A DNA stretch of 64,000 bases from an uncultured Candidatus Melainabacteria bacterium (GCA_934692625.1 CAKUUC010000008.1:1-64000), one strand, 5' to 3'. Positions 16,309 to 24,743 are shown, counted from the first letter of the stretch. Numbers and translations: made by a program. Notes: a model not told the origin generated them from the sequence alone.

Positions 16309-16590
16309 TTAGTTTTTACCTGTTAATTGGATTAAGTGCCATCCGAATTGAGTTTGAACTGGTTGCGAAATTTCACCTAATTCAAGAGAAAATGCAGCAT
16401 CTTCAAACGGTTTAACCATCATCCCTTTGCCGAAGAAGCCTAAATCTCCGCCATTTTGACCTGATGGACAAAGTGATTTTGCTTCTGCGATTTCAGCAAA
16501 AGATGCGCCATTTTTGATTTCATCATACAATTTTTTAGCTTCGTCTTCTGTTTTTACAAGAATATGACTTGCTCTAACTTCTGTTGTCAT
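16309..16590 (-). CDS. Parvulin-type peptidyl-prolyl cis-trans isomerase
   Basis: A 93-aa single-domain PpiC-like isomerase. Motifs RASHILVKTEDEAK, SLCPSGQNGGDLGFFGKG and FGWHLIQLTG give the full parvulin fold, with no signal peptide or chaperone domain, so it acts in the cytoplasm. It is the first gene of an operon with a proline-specific peptidase, a link through proline peptide bonds. TAGGAGA precedes the ATG, and a strong promoter lies at 16621-16649. Confidence 0.95.
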   Translation of the reverse strand: MTTEVRASHILVKTEDEAKKLYDEIKNGASFAEIAEAKSLCPSGQNGGDLGFFGKGMMVKPFEDAAFSLELGEISQPVQTQFGWHLIQLTGKN

Positions 16591-16620
16591 GTCTTATTTC
16601 TCCTATATCTCTACAGATGC

Positions 16621-16665
16621 ATTATAAAATAAAAAGGTTTGTCTTGCAATTATACAATACAAACC
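16621..16665 (-). promoter_or_regulatory. Promoter of the parvulin operon with inverted repeat
   Basis: Minus-strand -35 TTGCAA (16644-16649), 17-base spacer, -10 TATAAT (16621-16626). The -35 lies inside an inverted repeat GGTTTGT/ACAAACC (16636-16642, 16659-16665), which could be an operator. Confidence 0.65.
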
Positions 16666-16700
16666 GGAAGTTATAAAACATGAAAAATTTTTGTTTAGGT

Positions 16701-16787
16701 TGTAAGTTCAAAATGTTTATACCAAACCGCTAAAAGAAAAAATCTTGTCGCAACCCCGAAAAAGTGCTTGGACAAATTGAACTTACA
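16701..16787. repeat. 87-bp element closed by an 11-bp perfect inverted repeat
   Basis: TGTAAGTTCAA (16701-16711) and TTGAACTTACA (16777-16787) enclose 65 bases that can pair further on the minus strand (CCAAGC with GGUUUGG). It sits between the divergent parvulin and tRNA-Gly promoters in a 366-bp gap with no gene, outside both predicted transcripts. It could be a structured RNA or a protein-binding site. Confidence 0.5.
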
Positions 16788-16905
16788 TTATTATTTTAAC
16801 CAGTCATGGCATAAAATTTCACCATTCCAAAGGATAAATTTTTTGAGTTTTGAGTTGGCATTTTTTACTAATTACAAAGTATTAATTGAGATAATTATAA
16901 AACTC

Positions 16906-16934
16906 TTGATTTTGAATATATTTTATTGTAATAT
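16906..16934 (+). promoter_or_regulatory. Promoter of tRNA-Gly
   Basis: -35 TTGATT (16906-16911), 17-base spacer, -10 TAATAT (16929-16934), 22 bases before the mature tRNA. Confidence 0.65.
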
Positions 16935-16956
16935 AAATTTTGTGAGCGAAATACAT

Positions 16957-17029
16957 GCGGAAGTAGCTCAGTTGGTAGAGCGTCTGCCTTCCAAGCAGGC
17001 TGTCGCGAGTTCGAGTCTCGTCTTCCGCT
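16957..17029 (+). tRNA. tRNA-Gly(TCC)
   Basis: A 73-nt tRNA. Acceptor GCGGAAG/CTTCCGC, discriminator T as in bacterial tRNA-Gly, D arm with AGTTGGTAGAGC, anticodon loop CTTCCAA giving TCC, and T arm GAGTTCGAGTCTC. No encoded CCA. Unlike the two tRNA-Leu genes, it has no 5'-mimic element upstream. Confidence 0.97.
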
Positions 17030-17033
17030 TATT

Positions 17034-17063
17034 AAAAAAGGACTACTTTGGTAGTCCTTTTTT
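17034..17063 (+). terminator. Terminator of tRNA-Gly
   Basis: Stem AAGGACTAC/GTAGTCCTT with loop TTTG and a TTTTTT tail, starting 5 bases after the tRNA. Confidence 0.92.
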
Positions 17064-17266
17064 AATAGGGGTAATAAAATATTTTAATTTTCGTTTCCTT
17101 TGAGTTAAACGGAACTGTTTAGTTGTATATAATATTTAAAACAAAACTGTTGTTATATTGAGAGTATTATCGACTTGTCAGGAAATTTGTAACTTATTAT
17201 AACAATTCCGTTGTTTGGGGCAAAAAATTTTTTTTAGCGGTTTTGTATAGGTTGAAGGAGTTTTAA

Positions 17267-17662
17267 ATGTTAATTTCAAATAATTCAAATAATCCTGCTT
17301 TTGGTGCTACAATTTCTCCAAAATTAAAAATTCAGTTGGCAAAACAAGTAAGAATTTCTGACTCTAAAAAACGTATAGGTCAAAAATTATCCCAACAACT
17401 TTTGAAAATGGAAACTTGGGGCAGTAACAATTCTGAAATTGTTATTGCAAAAAATAGATTAGGGCATTATTGTTTAGGTTTGAAATGTAAACTGTCAGAT
17501 AGAGGACCTGTTCTTACTATGCCGTTGGACAATTTGCGCGGTCGAACAGAATTGTCTCAATTTTTGAATTTATCCGGCGAAAATATTCATAATACTGAAA
17601 GTTCAATAAGATATATGTATGCAAAATATGGTGCAGATATTTTTGAAAAATTTGCAGTGTAA
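17267..17662 (+). CDS. Small unknown protein with N-terminal F-x-A motif
   Basis: A 131-aa soluble protein of unknown function. The N-terminus NNPAFGATI carries the short F-x-[AG] motif shared by the unrelated proteins at 35354, 39758 and 56973 and the isomerase paralogue at 23313. The body is basic at the N-side and mixed alpha/beta (SEIVIAKNRLGHYCLG...). AAGGAG lies before the ATG. The 204 bp upstream hold an inverted pair AACGGAA/TTCCGTT but no gene. Confidence 0.7.
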   Translation: MLISNNSNNPAFGATISPKLKIQLAKQVRISDSKKRIGQKLSQQLLKMETWGSNNSEIVIAKNRLGHYCLGLKCKLSDRGPVLTMPLDNLRGRTELSQFLNLSGENIHNTESSIRYMYAKYGADIFEKFAV

Positions 17663-17746
17663 TTCTTTTATATAATGTAACAATTTTTTTAATTTTCTAA
17701 TGCAAGATTTTTGAAGTGTTATATTAATTTTGGATTGGAGAATTGA

Positions 17747-19297
17747 ATGGCTCAGACAATTGCCCCTCAAGAACAGAGAAAATTTCCATTGTGGCTAATC
17801 TCGGTAACCGTGATTTTACCAACGTTTTTTGCTATGTTAGCAACATCTGCAACAAACGTTGCACTCCCTCACATGGGCGGAGCATTTGGCGCAACAAATG
17901 ATGAAACAAAATGGGTAATTACTAGTTATATGGTTTCAAATGCCGTGTTTTTACCCCTAACCGGATGGTTTGAAAGTACATTAGGCAGAAAGAACTTTCT
18001 ATTAATTTTCTTGAGTTTGTTTGGTATTGGTTCAGTAGTTTGCGTGTTTGCTAATAGTTTGAATATGCTTATTTTAGGTAGGCTTATTCAAGGTGTTGGT
18101 GGTGGAATTATGATGCCAATGTGTCAATCTATTTTGCTACAAGAATTTCCAAAAGATAGAGCAGGCGATGCAATGGCACTGTTTTCTTTTGCAACGATGG
18201 TTTCGTCTATCATTGGTCCGACAGTCGGCGGTTTGCTAGTTGATAATTTATCTTGGCCGTGGATTTTTATTGTAAATATTCCTGTTACAATTTTGTCTTT
18301 ATTATTAATACATTTTGTTTTGACTGATACTCCACGAAATACCGGTAATAAAAAAGTTGATGTAATCGGGCTTGGCTCCTTGACTCTTTGGCTATTTAGT
18401 ATGCAAGTTGTTTTGGACAAGGGGCAACAGTATGGCTGGTTTGATTGTACGTGGATTTGTTGGTTGCTCGGTTTTTCTATATTTTGTGCGATATTTTTCG
18501 TTGTTTGGGAACTTGAAAATAAAAATGCAATGGTTGATTTGACTGTATTTAAAAACTTCAATTTCTCTTTAGGTACGGTATTAGCAGATATTGCGAATTT
18601 GCTTGTTTATGCAACTATTATCCTTTTGCCACAGTATTTGCAAGGTTTGATGGGGTATACCGCATCTTTAAGCGGTTTATCTCTCGCAACAAGGGTTTTG
18701 TCAGCGGTTATTTGTTTAACTTTTGTAGGTTCGCTTGCTAAAATTATTGATAGCAGAATTGTTATTATTGTCGGATTTTTAATGATGGCTGCGTCCGGTT
18801 ATATGTTTAGTTTGATTAGTTTACAGACTAATTTTGCATATTTGTTTGTTCCAAACTTTTTGTTTGGGGCTGGTATGGTTTTGGCTTTTGTTCCAATTTC
18901 AGGGTTAGCGCTTGGTTCATTGCCAAAGGCGCAAATTTCCAACGCTGCAGGGATTCACAGTTTGACAAAATGTGTTGCTGCTTCAATTTTTACATCACTT
19001 GCTTCAAGTTTCGCAATCAGTTTATCAGAAGTTCACCAATTCTATTTGGTTGGAAATATGTCAAAATTTAACCCTATGTTTTTGAAACATTTTAACCATT
19101 ATTATGGTGCATTTTTACATCATTTTCCTAATGTTGTTGCGGCGAAAAAAGCAAATATTGTATTATATAAACAACTTATGGCGCAATCAAAATTGTATGC
19201 TTATGTCGATATTTTCCAATATTTGACATTGGTAACAGTTTTGATATCAGTTTTGGCAATATTTTTAAAAGTAAATAAAAAGAAGAAAAATGCTTAA
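17747..19297 (+). CDS. DHA2-family MFS drug exporter (EmrB/QacA type)
   Basis: A 516-aa protein with 14 predicted transmembrane helices. Family motifs are seen: the first-helix N-V-A-L-P-x-M, motif A region GRKNFLLIF, LGRLIQGVGGGIMMP (motif B/C region) and FIVNIPVTILSL. Such proteins export drugs or other amphipathic compounds by proton antiport. No EmrA-like membrane-fusion partner is adjacent, so it probably works alone or with a distant partner. The substrate is unknown. Confidence 0.93.
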   Translation: MAQTIAPQEQRKFPLWLISVTVILPTFFAMLATSATNVALPHMGGAFGATNDETKWVITSYMVSNAVFLPLTGWFESTLGRKNFLLIFLSLFGIGSVVCVFANSLNMLILGRLIQGVGGGIMMPMCQSILLQEFPKDRAGDAMALFSFATMVSSIIGPTVGGLLVDNLSWPWIFIVNIPVTILSLLLIHFVLTDTPRNTGNKKVDVIGLGSLTLWLFSMQVVLDKGQQYGWFDCTWICWLLGFSIFCAIFFVVWELENKNAMVDLTVFKNFNFSLGTVLADIANLLVYATIILLPQYLQGLMGYTASLSGLSLATRVLSAVICLTFVGSLAKIIDSRIVIIVGFLMMAASGYMFSLISLQTNFAYLFVPNFLFGAGMVLAFVPISGLALGSLPKAQISNAAGIHSLTKCVAASIFTSLASSFAISLSEVHQFYLVGNMSKFNPMFLKHFNHYYGAFLHHFPNVVAAKKANIVLYKQLMAQSKLYAYVDIFQYLTLVTVLISVLAIFLKVNKKKKNA

Positions 19298-19341
19298 AAC
19301 CTGTTTTTAAAAATACGAATAACTCCACACTACAGTCTTTT

Positions 19342-19608
19342 TTATTTAATAAATTTATCAACTAATTTATCAAACCAAGAACCTTCGTATATTTTAGGAT
19401 TTGTTTTATGCTTAGATAATCCGTTAATGCTGTCAAAACAATCCGTATCCAATACGTTGCTGTCGAAAACGCTTTTTTCGTTTTCTTTCTTTTTCTTTCT
19501 ATTCCGCATCATGTATCCGGTATTTCCGCCGCTTCCGCCATCATTGTTCATTCCGGCGGTTGGTCTGATTACCGGTTGCGGTCTTCCAATGTTTGCATCG
19601 AAACTCAT
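19342..19608 (-). CDS. Small unknown protein
   Basis: An 88-aa protein. Its Gly/Asn-rich N-terminal half looks disordered, with a lysine cluster around MMRNRKKKKENEK, and its more ordered C-terminus is SWFDKLVDKFIK. AAGGAA lies about 7 bases upstream of the ATG. It is convergent with the MFS exporter gene. No family is recognised. Coding is supported by the ribosome site and by the lack of any competing frame. Confidence 0.5.
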   Translation of the reverse strand: MSFDANIGRPQPVIRPTAGMNNDGGSGGNTGYMMRNRKKKKENEKSVFDSNVLDTDCFDSINGLSKHKTNPKIYEGSWFDKLVDKFIK

Positions 19609-19794
19609 TTTTGCGGTTCCTTATATTTTCCCTTACTTATATAAACGTATTTTTTCTTAAATTTTTGTTACAATATGCCAAAATTGTTACAAAAATTTAC
19701 TATATTTCCCTAGTATATGGGAATGTAGGTAAAAAATTTTAGATAGATTTTTGATTTTTGTGGTAACATGATGACAAATAAGGAGAAGTTATAA

Positions 19795-21240
19795 ATGGAT
19801 AAAGAATTAAGAGATAAGTATGAAGTCGTTATCGGACTTGAAGTTCATGCTCAATTAAAAACAAAGACTAAAATTTTTGCTCCGGATAAAAATGAATTCG
19901 GACAAGAACCTAACAGTTTAACAAGCCCTATTACATTAGGTATGCCTGGGGTTTTGCCTGTTTTGAATAAAGAAGTTGTTAATATGGGTATTTTGACAGG
20001 TTTGGCATTGAATTGTGAAATACCTTCAAGATGTAAATTCGACAGAAAACAGTATTTTTATCCAGATTTACCAAAAGGTTATCAAATTTCTCAATATGAT
20101 GAGCCAATTTGTATAAACGGACACTTGGATATCAATGGTAAAAGAATTGGTATTACAAGAGCACACTTGGAAGAAGATGCCGGAAAACTTGTTCACGTTG
20201 GTGCTGATGGTTTGGCTGGTTCAAGTTATTCACTTGTTGACTTGAATAGAGCCGGAACTCCGCTTCTTGAAATCGTATCAGAACCTGATATGAGAAGTTC
20301 GGAAGAAGCAAAAAATTATATGGAAGAATTGAGAGATATCGTTCGTTATATCGGCGTTTGTGACGGTAACTTGGAAGAAGGTTCTATGAGATGCGATGCT
20401 AATATCTCAATTATGCCTAAAGGTTCTACAAAATTCGGTACAAGAGCGGAAATCAAGAACGTAAACAGTTTCTCTGCTTTGCAACGTGCTATTGAGTACG
20501 AAATCGACAGACAAATCGAAATCGTTGAAGAAGGTGGCGAAGTTGTACAAGAAACAAGATTGTGGGATGACAATTCTCGTGAAACTCGTTCAATGAGAGG
20601 AAAAGAAGATGCTCACGATTACAGATACTTCCCAGAACCTGATTTGATGCCACTTGAAATTTCAAGAGAATGGGTTCAACGTATTAAAGACAGCATGCCG
20701 GAATTGCCGGCTCAAAAACGTGCCAGATATCAAGGTCTTGGACTTAGCGAATATGATGCTAACGTAATTGTTGAACAAATGGGACTTGCTTTGTTCTTTG
20801 ATAAAGTTCTAGAACTTGGTGCTACTCCAAAAATTGCTGTAAACTTCATTATGGGTGAAATTTCAGCATATTTAAAAGAAGACCATATCGAAATTACTGA
20901 TACAAAATTGACTCCTGAAAATTTGGCTGAATTGATTTCCTTGATTGAAAAAGGCACAATTTCTAATAATATCGGTAAACAAATTATTATTGAAATGTTG
21001 AAAGATGGAACTAAGGCTTCAGTTATCGTTGAAAAGAAAGGTTTGAGCCAAATTACTGATGAAGGTGCAATTAAAGCAATTGTTCAAAAAGTAGTTGATG
21101 CAAATCCAAACCAAGTTGAAGCGTATAAAAACGGTAAAACAAATCTTTTAGGTTTCTTTGTCGGTCAAGTTATGAAGGAAACAAAAGGTCGTGCTAATCC
21201 AAAAACAGTAAACGACTTATTGAAAGAAATTATTGGTTAA
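19795..21240 (+). CDS. gatB: Asp/Glu-tRNA amidotransferase subunit B
   Basis: A 481-aa GatB. With GatA and GatC it converts Glu-tRNA(Gln) or Asp-tRNA(Asn) to the amide form. Signatures are EVVIGLEVHAQLKTKTKIF-like N-terminus, YPDLPKGYQISQ, the GatB signature LVDLNRAGTPLLEIVSEPD, and a C-terminal helical tRNA-binding YqeY-like tail (about 330-481). AAGGAG precedes the ATG. gatC is 14 kb away on the other strand and gatA is not in the window. Confidence 0.98.
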   Translation: MDKELRDKYEVVIGLEVHAQLKTKTKIFAPDKNEFGQEPNSLTSPITLGMPGVLPVLNKEVVNMGILTGLALNCEIPSRCKFDRKQYFYPDLPKGYQISQYDEPICINGHLDINGKRIGITRAHLEEDAGKLVHVGADGLAGSSYSLVDLNRAGTPLLEIVSEPDMRSSEEAKNYMEELRDIVRYIGVCDGNLEEGSMRCDANISIMPKGSTKFGTRAEIKNVNSFSALQRAIEYEIDRQIEIVEEGGEVVQETRLWDDNSRETRSMRGKEDAHDYRYFPEPDLMPLEISREWVQRIKDSMPELPAQKRARYQGLGLSEYDANVIVEQMGLALFFDKVLELGATPKIAVNFIMGEISAYLKEDHIEITDTKLTPENLAELISLIEKGTISNNIGKQIIIEMLKDGTKASVIVEKKGLSQITDEGAIKAIVQKVVDANPNQVEAYKNGKTNLLGFFVGQVMKETKGRANPKTVNDLLKEIIG

Positions 21241-21258
21241 TCAGTTTATAAAAAGTAG

Positions 21259-21285
21259 GGCATAGATTTTCTATGCCTTATTTTC
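21259..21285 (+). terminator. Terminator of gatB
   Basis: Stem GGCATAG/CTATGCC with a 5-base loop, then TTATTTTC. Confidence 0.7.
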
Positions 21286-21303
21286 TCGGAAGGAATAGTT
21301 TTG

Positions 21304-22371
21304 ATGTTTAATTTATTTTCAAGAAGAAAAAAATGTTGTATGGAATCTGAAATTCTCGTGCAGTCAAAAATTTTGCAAGGTTTGATAGATGCATATGTTT
21401 CTGAAAACAATTGCATAAATATAGATGTTCCTGAAAATATTAACAGAATTATTCTTGTAGCGAGTGGCTCATCGTATCATTGTGCAAGATATGCTGCAGA
21501 TATTTTGGGTTCAATTGCTAAAATCGAAGCCAGAGCGGTTTATTCGAGTGAATTTTTGTTAGAAGATACAATTGCACATAATGATGAACTTTTATATGTA
21601 TTTATCACTCAATCTGGTGAAACTACTGATACAAATAGTGCGTTAGAAAAGGCTAAAGAGTTTGGTGTCAAAACTTTATCAATAACAAATAAAGAGAATT
21701 CTACGATTTGGAATGCGTCTGATTACAAAATTGCTTGTCTTGCAGGTGAAGAAAGAAGTATTGCAGCTACAAAATCTTTTACTTCTCAGTTGATGTGCGT
21801 AACTCTTTTGGCATTAAAATTTGCACAAAATAAAGGTTTTGATGTTTACGCAATTGTTGAAGATGTCAAAACTATTCCACATTTTGTTGACGTTGCTTAT
21901 TCAAAACGCCCACAGGTGAAAACTTTAGCAAGATTCGTTTCGAAGTTCAAAAACGTGGTAATGACGGCAGATGGGCAAGCGTATGCTTTGGCAAAAGAGG
22001 CATCTTTAAAAATAAAAGAAACTTCATATTTAAACGCAACTTCAGCCATTTTGGGTGAATATATGCACGGTCATGTTGCAGTCTTGAATACGAAAAAATC
22101 AGTTTTGTTTTATATTGCAAACAGTGATATCACATATCCTGCGATTAAAAATTTGGAAAAAATTAAAAATAATTATAACCCGCCAATTTGCTTAATTGGC
22201 AATCGTACTAATCAGGTCAAATCTGCTTTTAATATAAATGTTGAATGCGATAGCCCGTTGGTAAAAACTTTTGCACTTACTGTTCTTATTCAATTGTTGG
22301 CACTTGAAATAGCGCAAAAACTTCACCGCAATGTCGACAAACCTCATGGTTTGAATAAAGTTGTGAAATAA
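21304..22371 (+). CDS. GlmS-like SIS-domain isomerase lacking the glutaminase domain
   Basis: A 355-aa protein. The ATG at 21304 has GGAAGGA nine bases upstream. Two SIS domains are visible: VASGSSYHCARYAADIL and SQSGETTDTNSALEKAK (first, about 45-180), and KIKETSYLNATSAILGEYMHG plus C-terminal KPHGLNKVVK (second). These match the isomerase half of glucosamine-fructose-6-phosphate aminotransferase. The N-terminal Cys-dependent glutaminase is absent, so it should use free ammonia, or run a deaminase or deglycase reaction (NagB-II, FrlB-like). It follows gatB after a terminator. Confidence 0.85.
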   Translation: MFNLFSRRKKCCMESEILVQSKILQGLIDAYVSENNCINIDVPENINRIILVASGSSYHCARYAADILGSIAKIEARAVYSSEFLLEDTIAHNDELLYVFITQSGETTDTNSALEKAKEFGVKTLSITNKENSTIWNASDYKIACLAGEERSIAATKSFTSQLMCVTLLALKFAQNKGFDVYAIVEDVKTIPHFVDVAYSKRPQVKTLARFVSKFKNVVMTADGQAYALAKEASLKIKETSYLNATSAILGEYMHGHVAVLNTKKSVLFYIANSDITYPAIKNLEKIKNNYNPPICLIGNRTNQVKSAFNINVECDSPLVKTFALTVLIQLLALEIAQKLHRNVDKPHGLNKVVK

Positions 22372-22385
22372 GGTTGAGTTTTATT

Positions 22386-22468
22386 TGTCAGGCAGTGCCT
22401 GACCTACATTTGAATTATGTTCCCCACTTGCGGGAGAACCGAAATCTTTGATTTCGAAGGGGGGGACA
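22386..22468. repeat. Intergenic palindromic element
   Basis: A 7-bp palindrome GTCAGGC/GCCTGAC (22387-22403) followed by GACCTACA, then a composite hairpin. That hairpin has outer arms TGTTCCCC and GGGGGGACA (22418-22425, about 22460-22468) around a perfect inner hairpin CGAAATC/GATTTCG (22440-22456). A related sequence occurs at 26843-26867. It is probably a short dispersed intergenic repeat. Confidence 0.55.
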
Positions 22469-22501
22469 GCTTCTTGTAAAGCGAACTAACAAATCCGTTT
22501 C

Positions 22502-23197
22502 TTACTTCAACAATAAATAAATTACGAGTCCGAAGGCAATTAACGAGAAAATCTCTACAATAATCCAATAGAGTGAATGTTTTTTCTTTTTTGGAACTGA
22601 TTTTATCGAGGATTGTTGTTTCGTTTGTTTTTTAGGTTTTGTAGTGTTTTTTGATTTCCCGTTTTTGGAAGTTTTTGTTGTTTTTGAGGTTGATTTTGTA
22701 TTTTTTTTCTTAGCGTCATCTTCTGCTTTTTGGTACTTTTGAGCAAGGTTTTTGTCTTTTTTGCCTGTTGCCAAAAGTTTAATGTCATAGTGAAGATTTA
22801 GAGTGTCTTTACTCCCTTTTTTATTGTAAACCGTATAATTTATTGCAACTTCAAAGGCTCGTTGCAGACATTCAAGAGCGTTTGTTCCGCTTTGTTTAAC
22901 GGTCGAGGAGTGGACGGATAAATTTCCGCATTTTTTCAGAAAATACAAATCGTCTATAAATTCTTTTTCCTGTTCGGAACCTTGAGAATTATCTTTCAGA
23001 GTTGCCAACATTTGGTCAAAAGTTTCTTCTGTCGTGCGTTTTTTACCGAGAACATTTTTGCAAACATTTTCGGCAAATCGTCTTGTTTGAGTTATACATT
23101 GCTCAAAATATTCATCACGATAGAGTTTTTCGGCATCTGAAATTATATCGTATAAATTAACATCCGTATTTTTTAGAAAATCAAAATTTGTAGCCAT
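22502..23197 (-). CDS. DUF4145-like protein with tail anchor
   Basis: A 231-aa protein. Residues about 8-130 resemble DUF4145 (YFEQCITQTRRFAENVCKNVL, FLKKCGNLSVHSSTV), a domain often found in restriction and defence proteins. A Lys/Thr/Ser-rich linker (about 155-205) and one C-terminal transmembrane helix (about 210-230, ending LLLK) follow, so it is tail-anchored in the membrane. No partner restriction genes are near, and the function is unknown. Confidence 0.75.
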   Translation of the reverse strand: MATNFDFLKNTDVNLYDIISDAEKLYRDEYFEQCITQTRRFAENVCKNVLGKKRTTEETFDQMLATLKDNSQGSEQEKEFIDDLYFLKKCGNLSVHSSTVKQSGTNALECLQRAFEVAINYTVYNKKGSKDTLNLHYDIKLLATGKKDKNLAQKYQKAEDDAKKKNTKSTSKTTKTSKNGKSKNTTKPKKQTKQQSSIKSVPKKKKHSLYWIIVEIFSLIAFGLVIYLLLK

Positions 23198-23312
23198 AGT
23201 TTAATTGTATCAAATAATAGTCACATGTCTATTTTTGAAAATATTTATCGACTTATATATTTGTTTATATTACAATGTTAGCGATGATTGTACTAAAAAA
23301 GGAGAGAAATCA

Positions 23313-24611
23313 ATGTTAACAAAAAATTCATCAGTAAAAACAAGTTTTTCAGGTGTTGATTTTTCAAAATATGCTTCAAAAACATCTGAATTTGTAAAAG
23401 AATTTGCATCAAGAGCAAATAAAGCCGGTAAATTTTTGAACTGGGTTAATTTGCCTCAAGAACAACTAAAAAGAGTTGACGAACTTTATTCTATGGTTGA
23501 AAAATTCAAGGCTCAAACAGGTGCTAAGAAATTGTGTGTTATGGGTATTGGCGGTTCAAAACATACAGTTGAACACATGTTGGGTATCAATGGTTTGAAT
23601 GTTTGCCACGATGTAGTTGATTTTTATTCTGATGTTGATTCAATCAGTTTGGCTAGATTTATGCACAGACTTGGAGATATTACTTCTTCAAACTTCATGA
23701 TTGCATCAAAATCTGGTTCTACTTTTGAAACAAAAGATGGATTTTTGAGAGTTCAACAAATGTTGATTGATGCTTATATGGCAAAAGGTCAATCAGAAGA
23801 AGAAGCTAAAAAATCAACAGCAAAACACTTTATTGCAGTAACTGACGCTAACAGTGAAAAAAGTGAATTAAGAAGAACTTCTATTGCTAACGGTTGGTTG
23901 GGCGATTTGTTCATTCATGATGATGTTGGCGGAAGATTTTCTGCATTTGATGATCACGCATTGTTCACTTTGGTTTGGGCTGGTATGCCAAAAGAAGATT
24001 TAATCACTTTATTAAATTCTGCTCAAGAAGTTTCTGCTCAATCTTTATCTGAAGATTTAGAAATCAATGATGCATTGAAAGAAGGTATTTTCTGGGCTGA
24101 TGCAAAATTGAATGGTATTGAAGCTTCCGTTCACCAATATATGGGTTCAATGTTTGAAAACACTGTATATTGGCATGCTCAAATGCAAAACGAATCAGTA
24201 AAAGATACATTGAAACAAGTTGCAAAAGTTCCTGATGCTATGCACCACTCAGCAGAAGCACACTTCAACCCTGCAAATAAATTAGTTTTTGCATTGACTG
24301 TTCCTTCTGATAACGGTGTATGTTCAGAAAACTCAGCAAGTTATATTGATGCGTTGACAAAATCTTATGAGATTACCGGCGCATTCTTTAAAGAAGTTGT
24401 TGAAACTTCTAATATGGGCTTAACTCCTGCTGCTGCAGGTGCAATGACTCAATTGAGAGCATTTGCAACTGTTTACCAAGAAATCGTTGAAGCAGTTGTT
24501 TCAGGCAGAGAACTTCCGGAAGTTTTGGACAGTGTTCTTCAACCACACGTTGAATTTTACAAGAAAAATTTAAAAGGTGGAGTTGTAGTTCCTGGTAGAA
24601 TTTCAAAATAG
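23313..24611 (+). CDS. Divergent glucose-6-phosphate isomerase-like SIS protein
   Basis: A 432-aa protein. The ATG at 23313 is chosen because AAAGGAGA precedes it; an upstream TTG frame at 23205 lacks a site. PGI-family traces are VMGIGGSKHTVEHML, SKSGSTFETKDG and DDVGGRFSAFDDHAL. It lacks the AESLGK catalytic Glu region, the DQHSQ histidine region and the C-terminal QPGVEQAK lysine region that the canonical pgi at 53017-54420 has. The enzyme may be inactive on glucose 6-phosphate or act on another sugar phosphate. The N-terminus has KTSFSG, the F-x-[AG] motif. Confidence 0.8.
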   Translation: MLTKNSSVKTSFSGVDFSKYASKTSEFVKEFASRANKAGKFLNWVNLPQEQLKRVDELYSMVEKFKAQTGAKKLCVMGIGGSKHTVEHMLGINGLNVCHDVVDFYSDVDSISLARFMHRLGDITSSNFMIASKSGSTFETKDGFLRVQQMLIDAYMAKGQSEEEAKKSTAKHFIAVTDANSEKSELRRTSIANGWLGDLFIHDDVGGRFSAFDDHALFTLVWAGMPKEDLITLLNSAQEVSAQSLSEDLEINDALKEGIFWADAKLNGIEASVHQYMGSMFENTVYWHAQMQNESVKDTLKQVAKVPDAMHHSAEAHFNPANKLVFALTVPSDNGVCSENSASYIDALTKSYEITGAFFKEVVETSNMGLTPAAAGAMTQLRAFATVYQEIVEAVVSGRELPEVLDSVLQPHVEFYKKNLKGGVVVPGRISK

Positions 24612-24633
24612 TAATTCTGTCAAAAGTTTATTT

Positions 24634-24680
24634 AAGAAAGAGAAAGTTTGATATTAAAAATCGGGCTTTCTCTTTTTTAT
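24634..24680 (+). terminator. Terminator after the PGI-like gene
   Basis: Stem AAAGAGAAAG/CTTTCTCTTT (24637-24646, 24666-24675) followed by TTT and AT-rich sequence. Confidence 0.75.
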
Positions 24681-24714
24681 TTTAGACTTAAAAACTGGCT
24701 ATTTTAGTTAAGAC

Positions 24715-24743
24715 TTGCTTTTTTTACTCTATGATATTATAAT
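24715..24743 (+). promoter_or_regulatory. Promoter of CorC-type gene
   Basis: -35 TTGCTT (24715-24720), 17-base spacer, perfect -10 TATAAT (24738-24743). This rules out the upstream TTG at 24715 as a start codon. Confidence 0.7.

Noticed and set aside
23205..23312. N-terminal extension of the PGI-like protein from a TTG at 23205
   Set aside because: No ribosome site there, an AAAGGAGA-ATG pair lies at 23313, and the extension is hydrophobic and unrelated to PGI.
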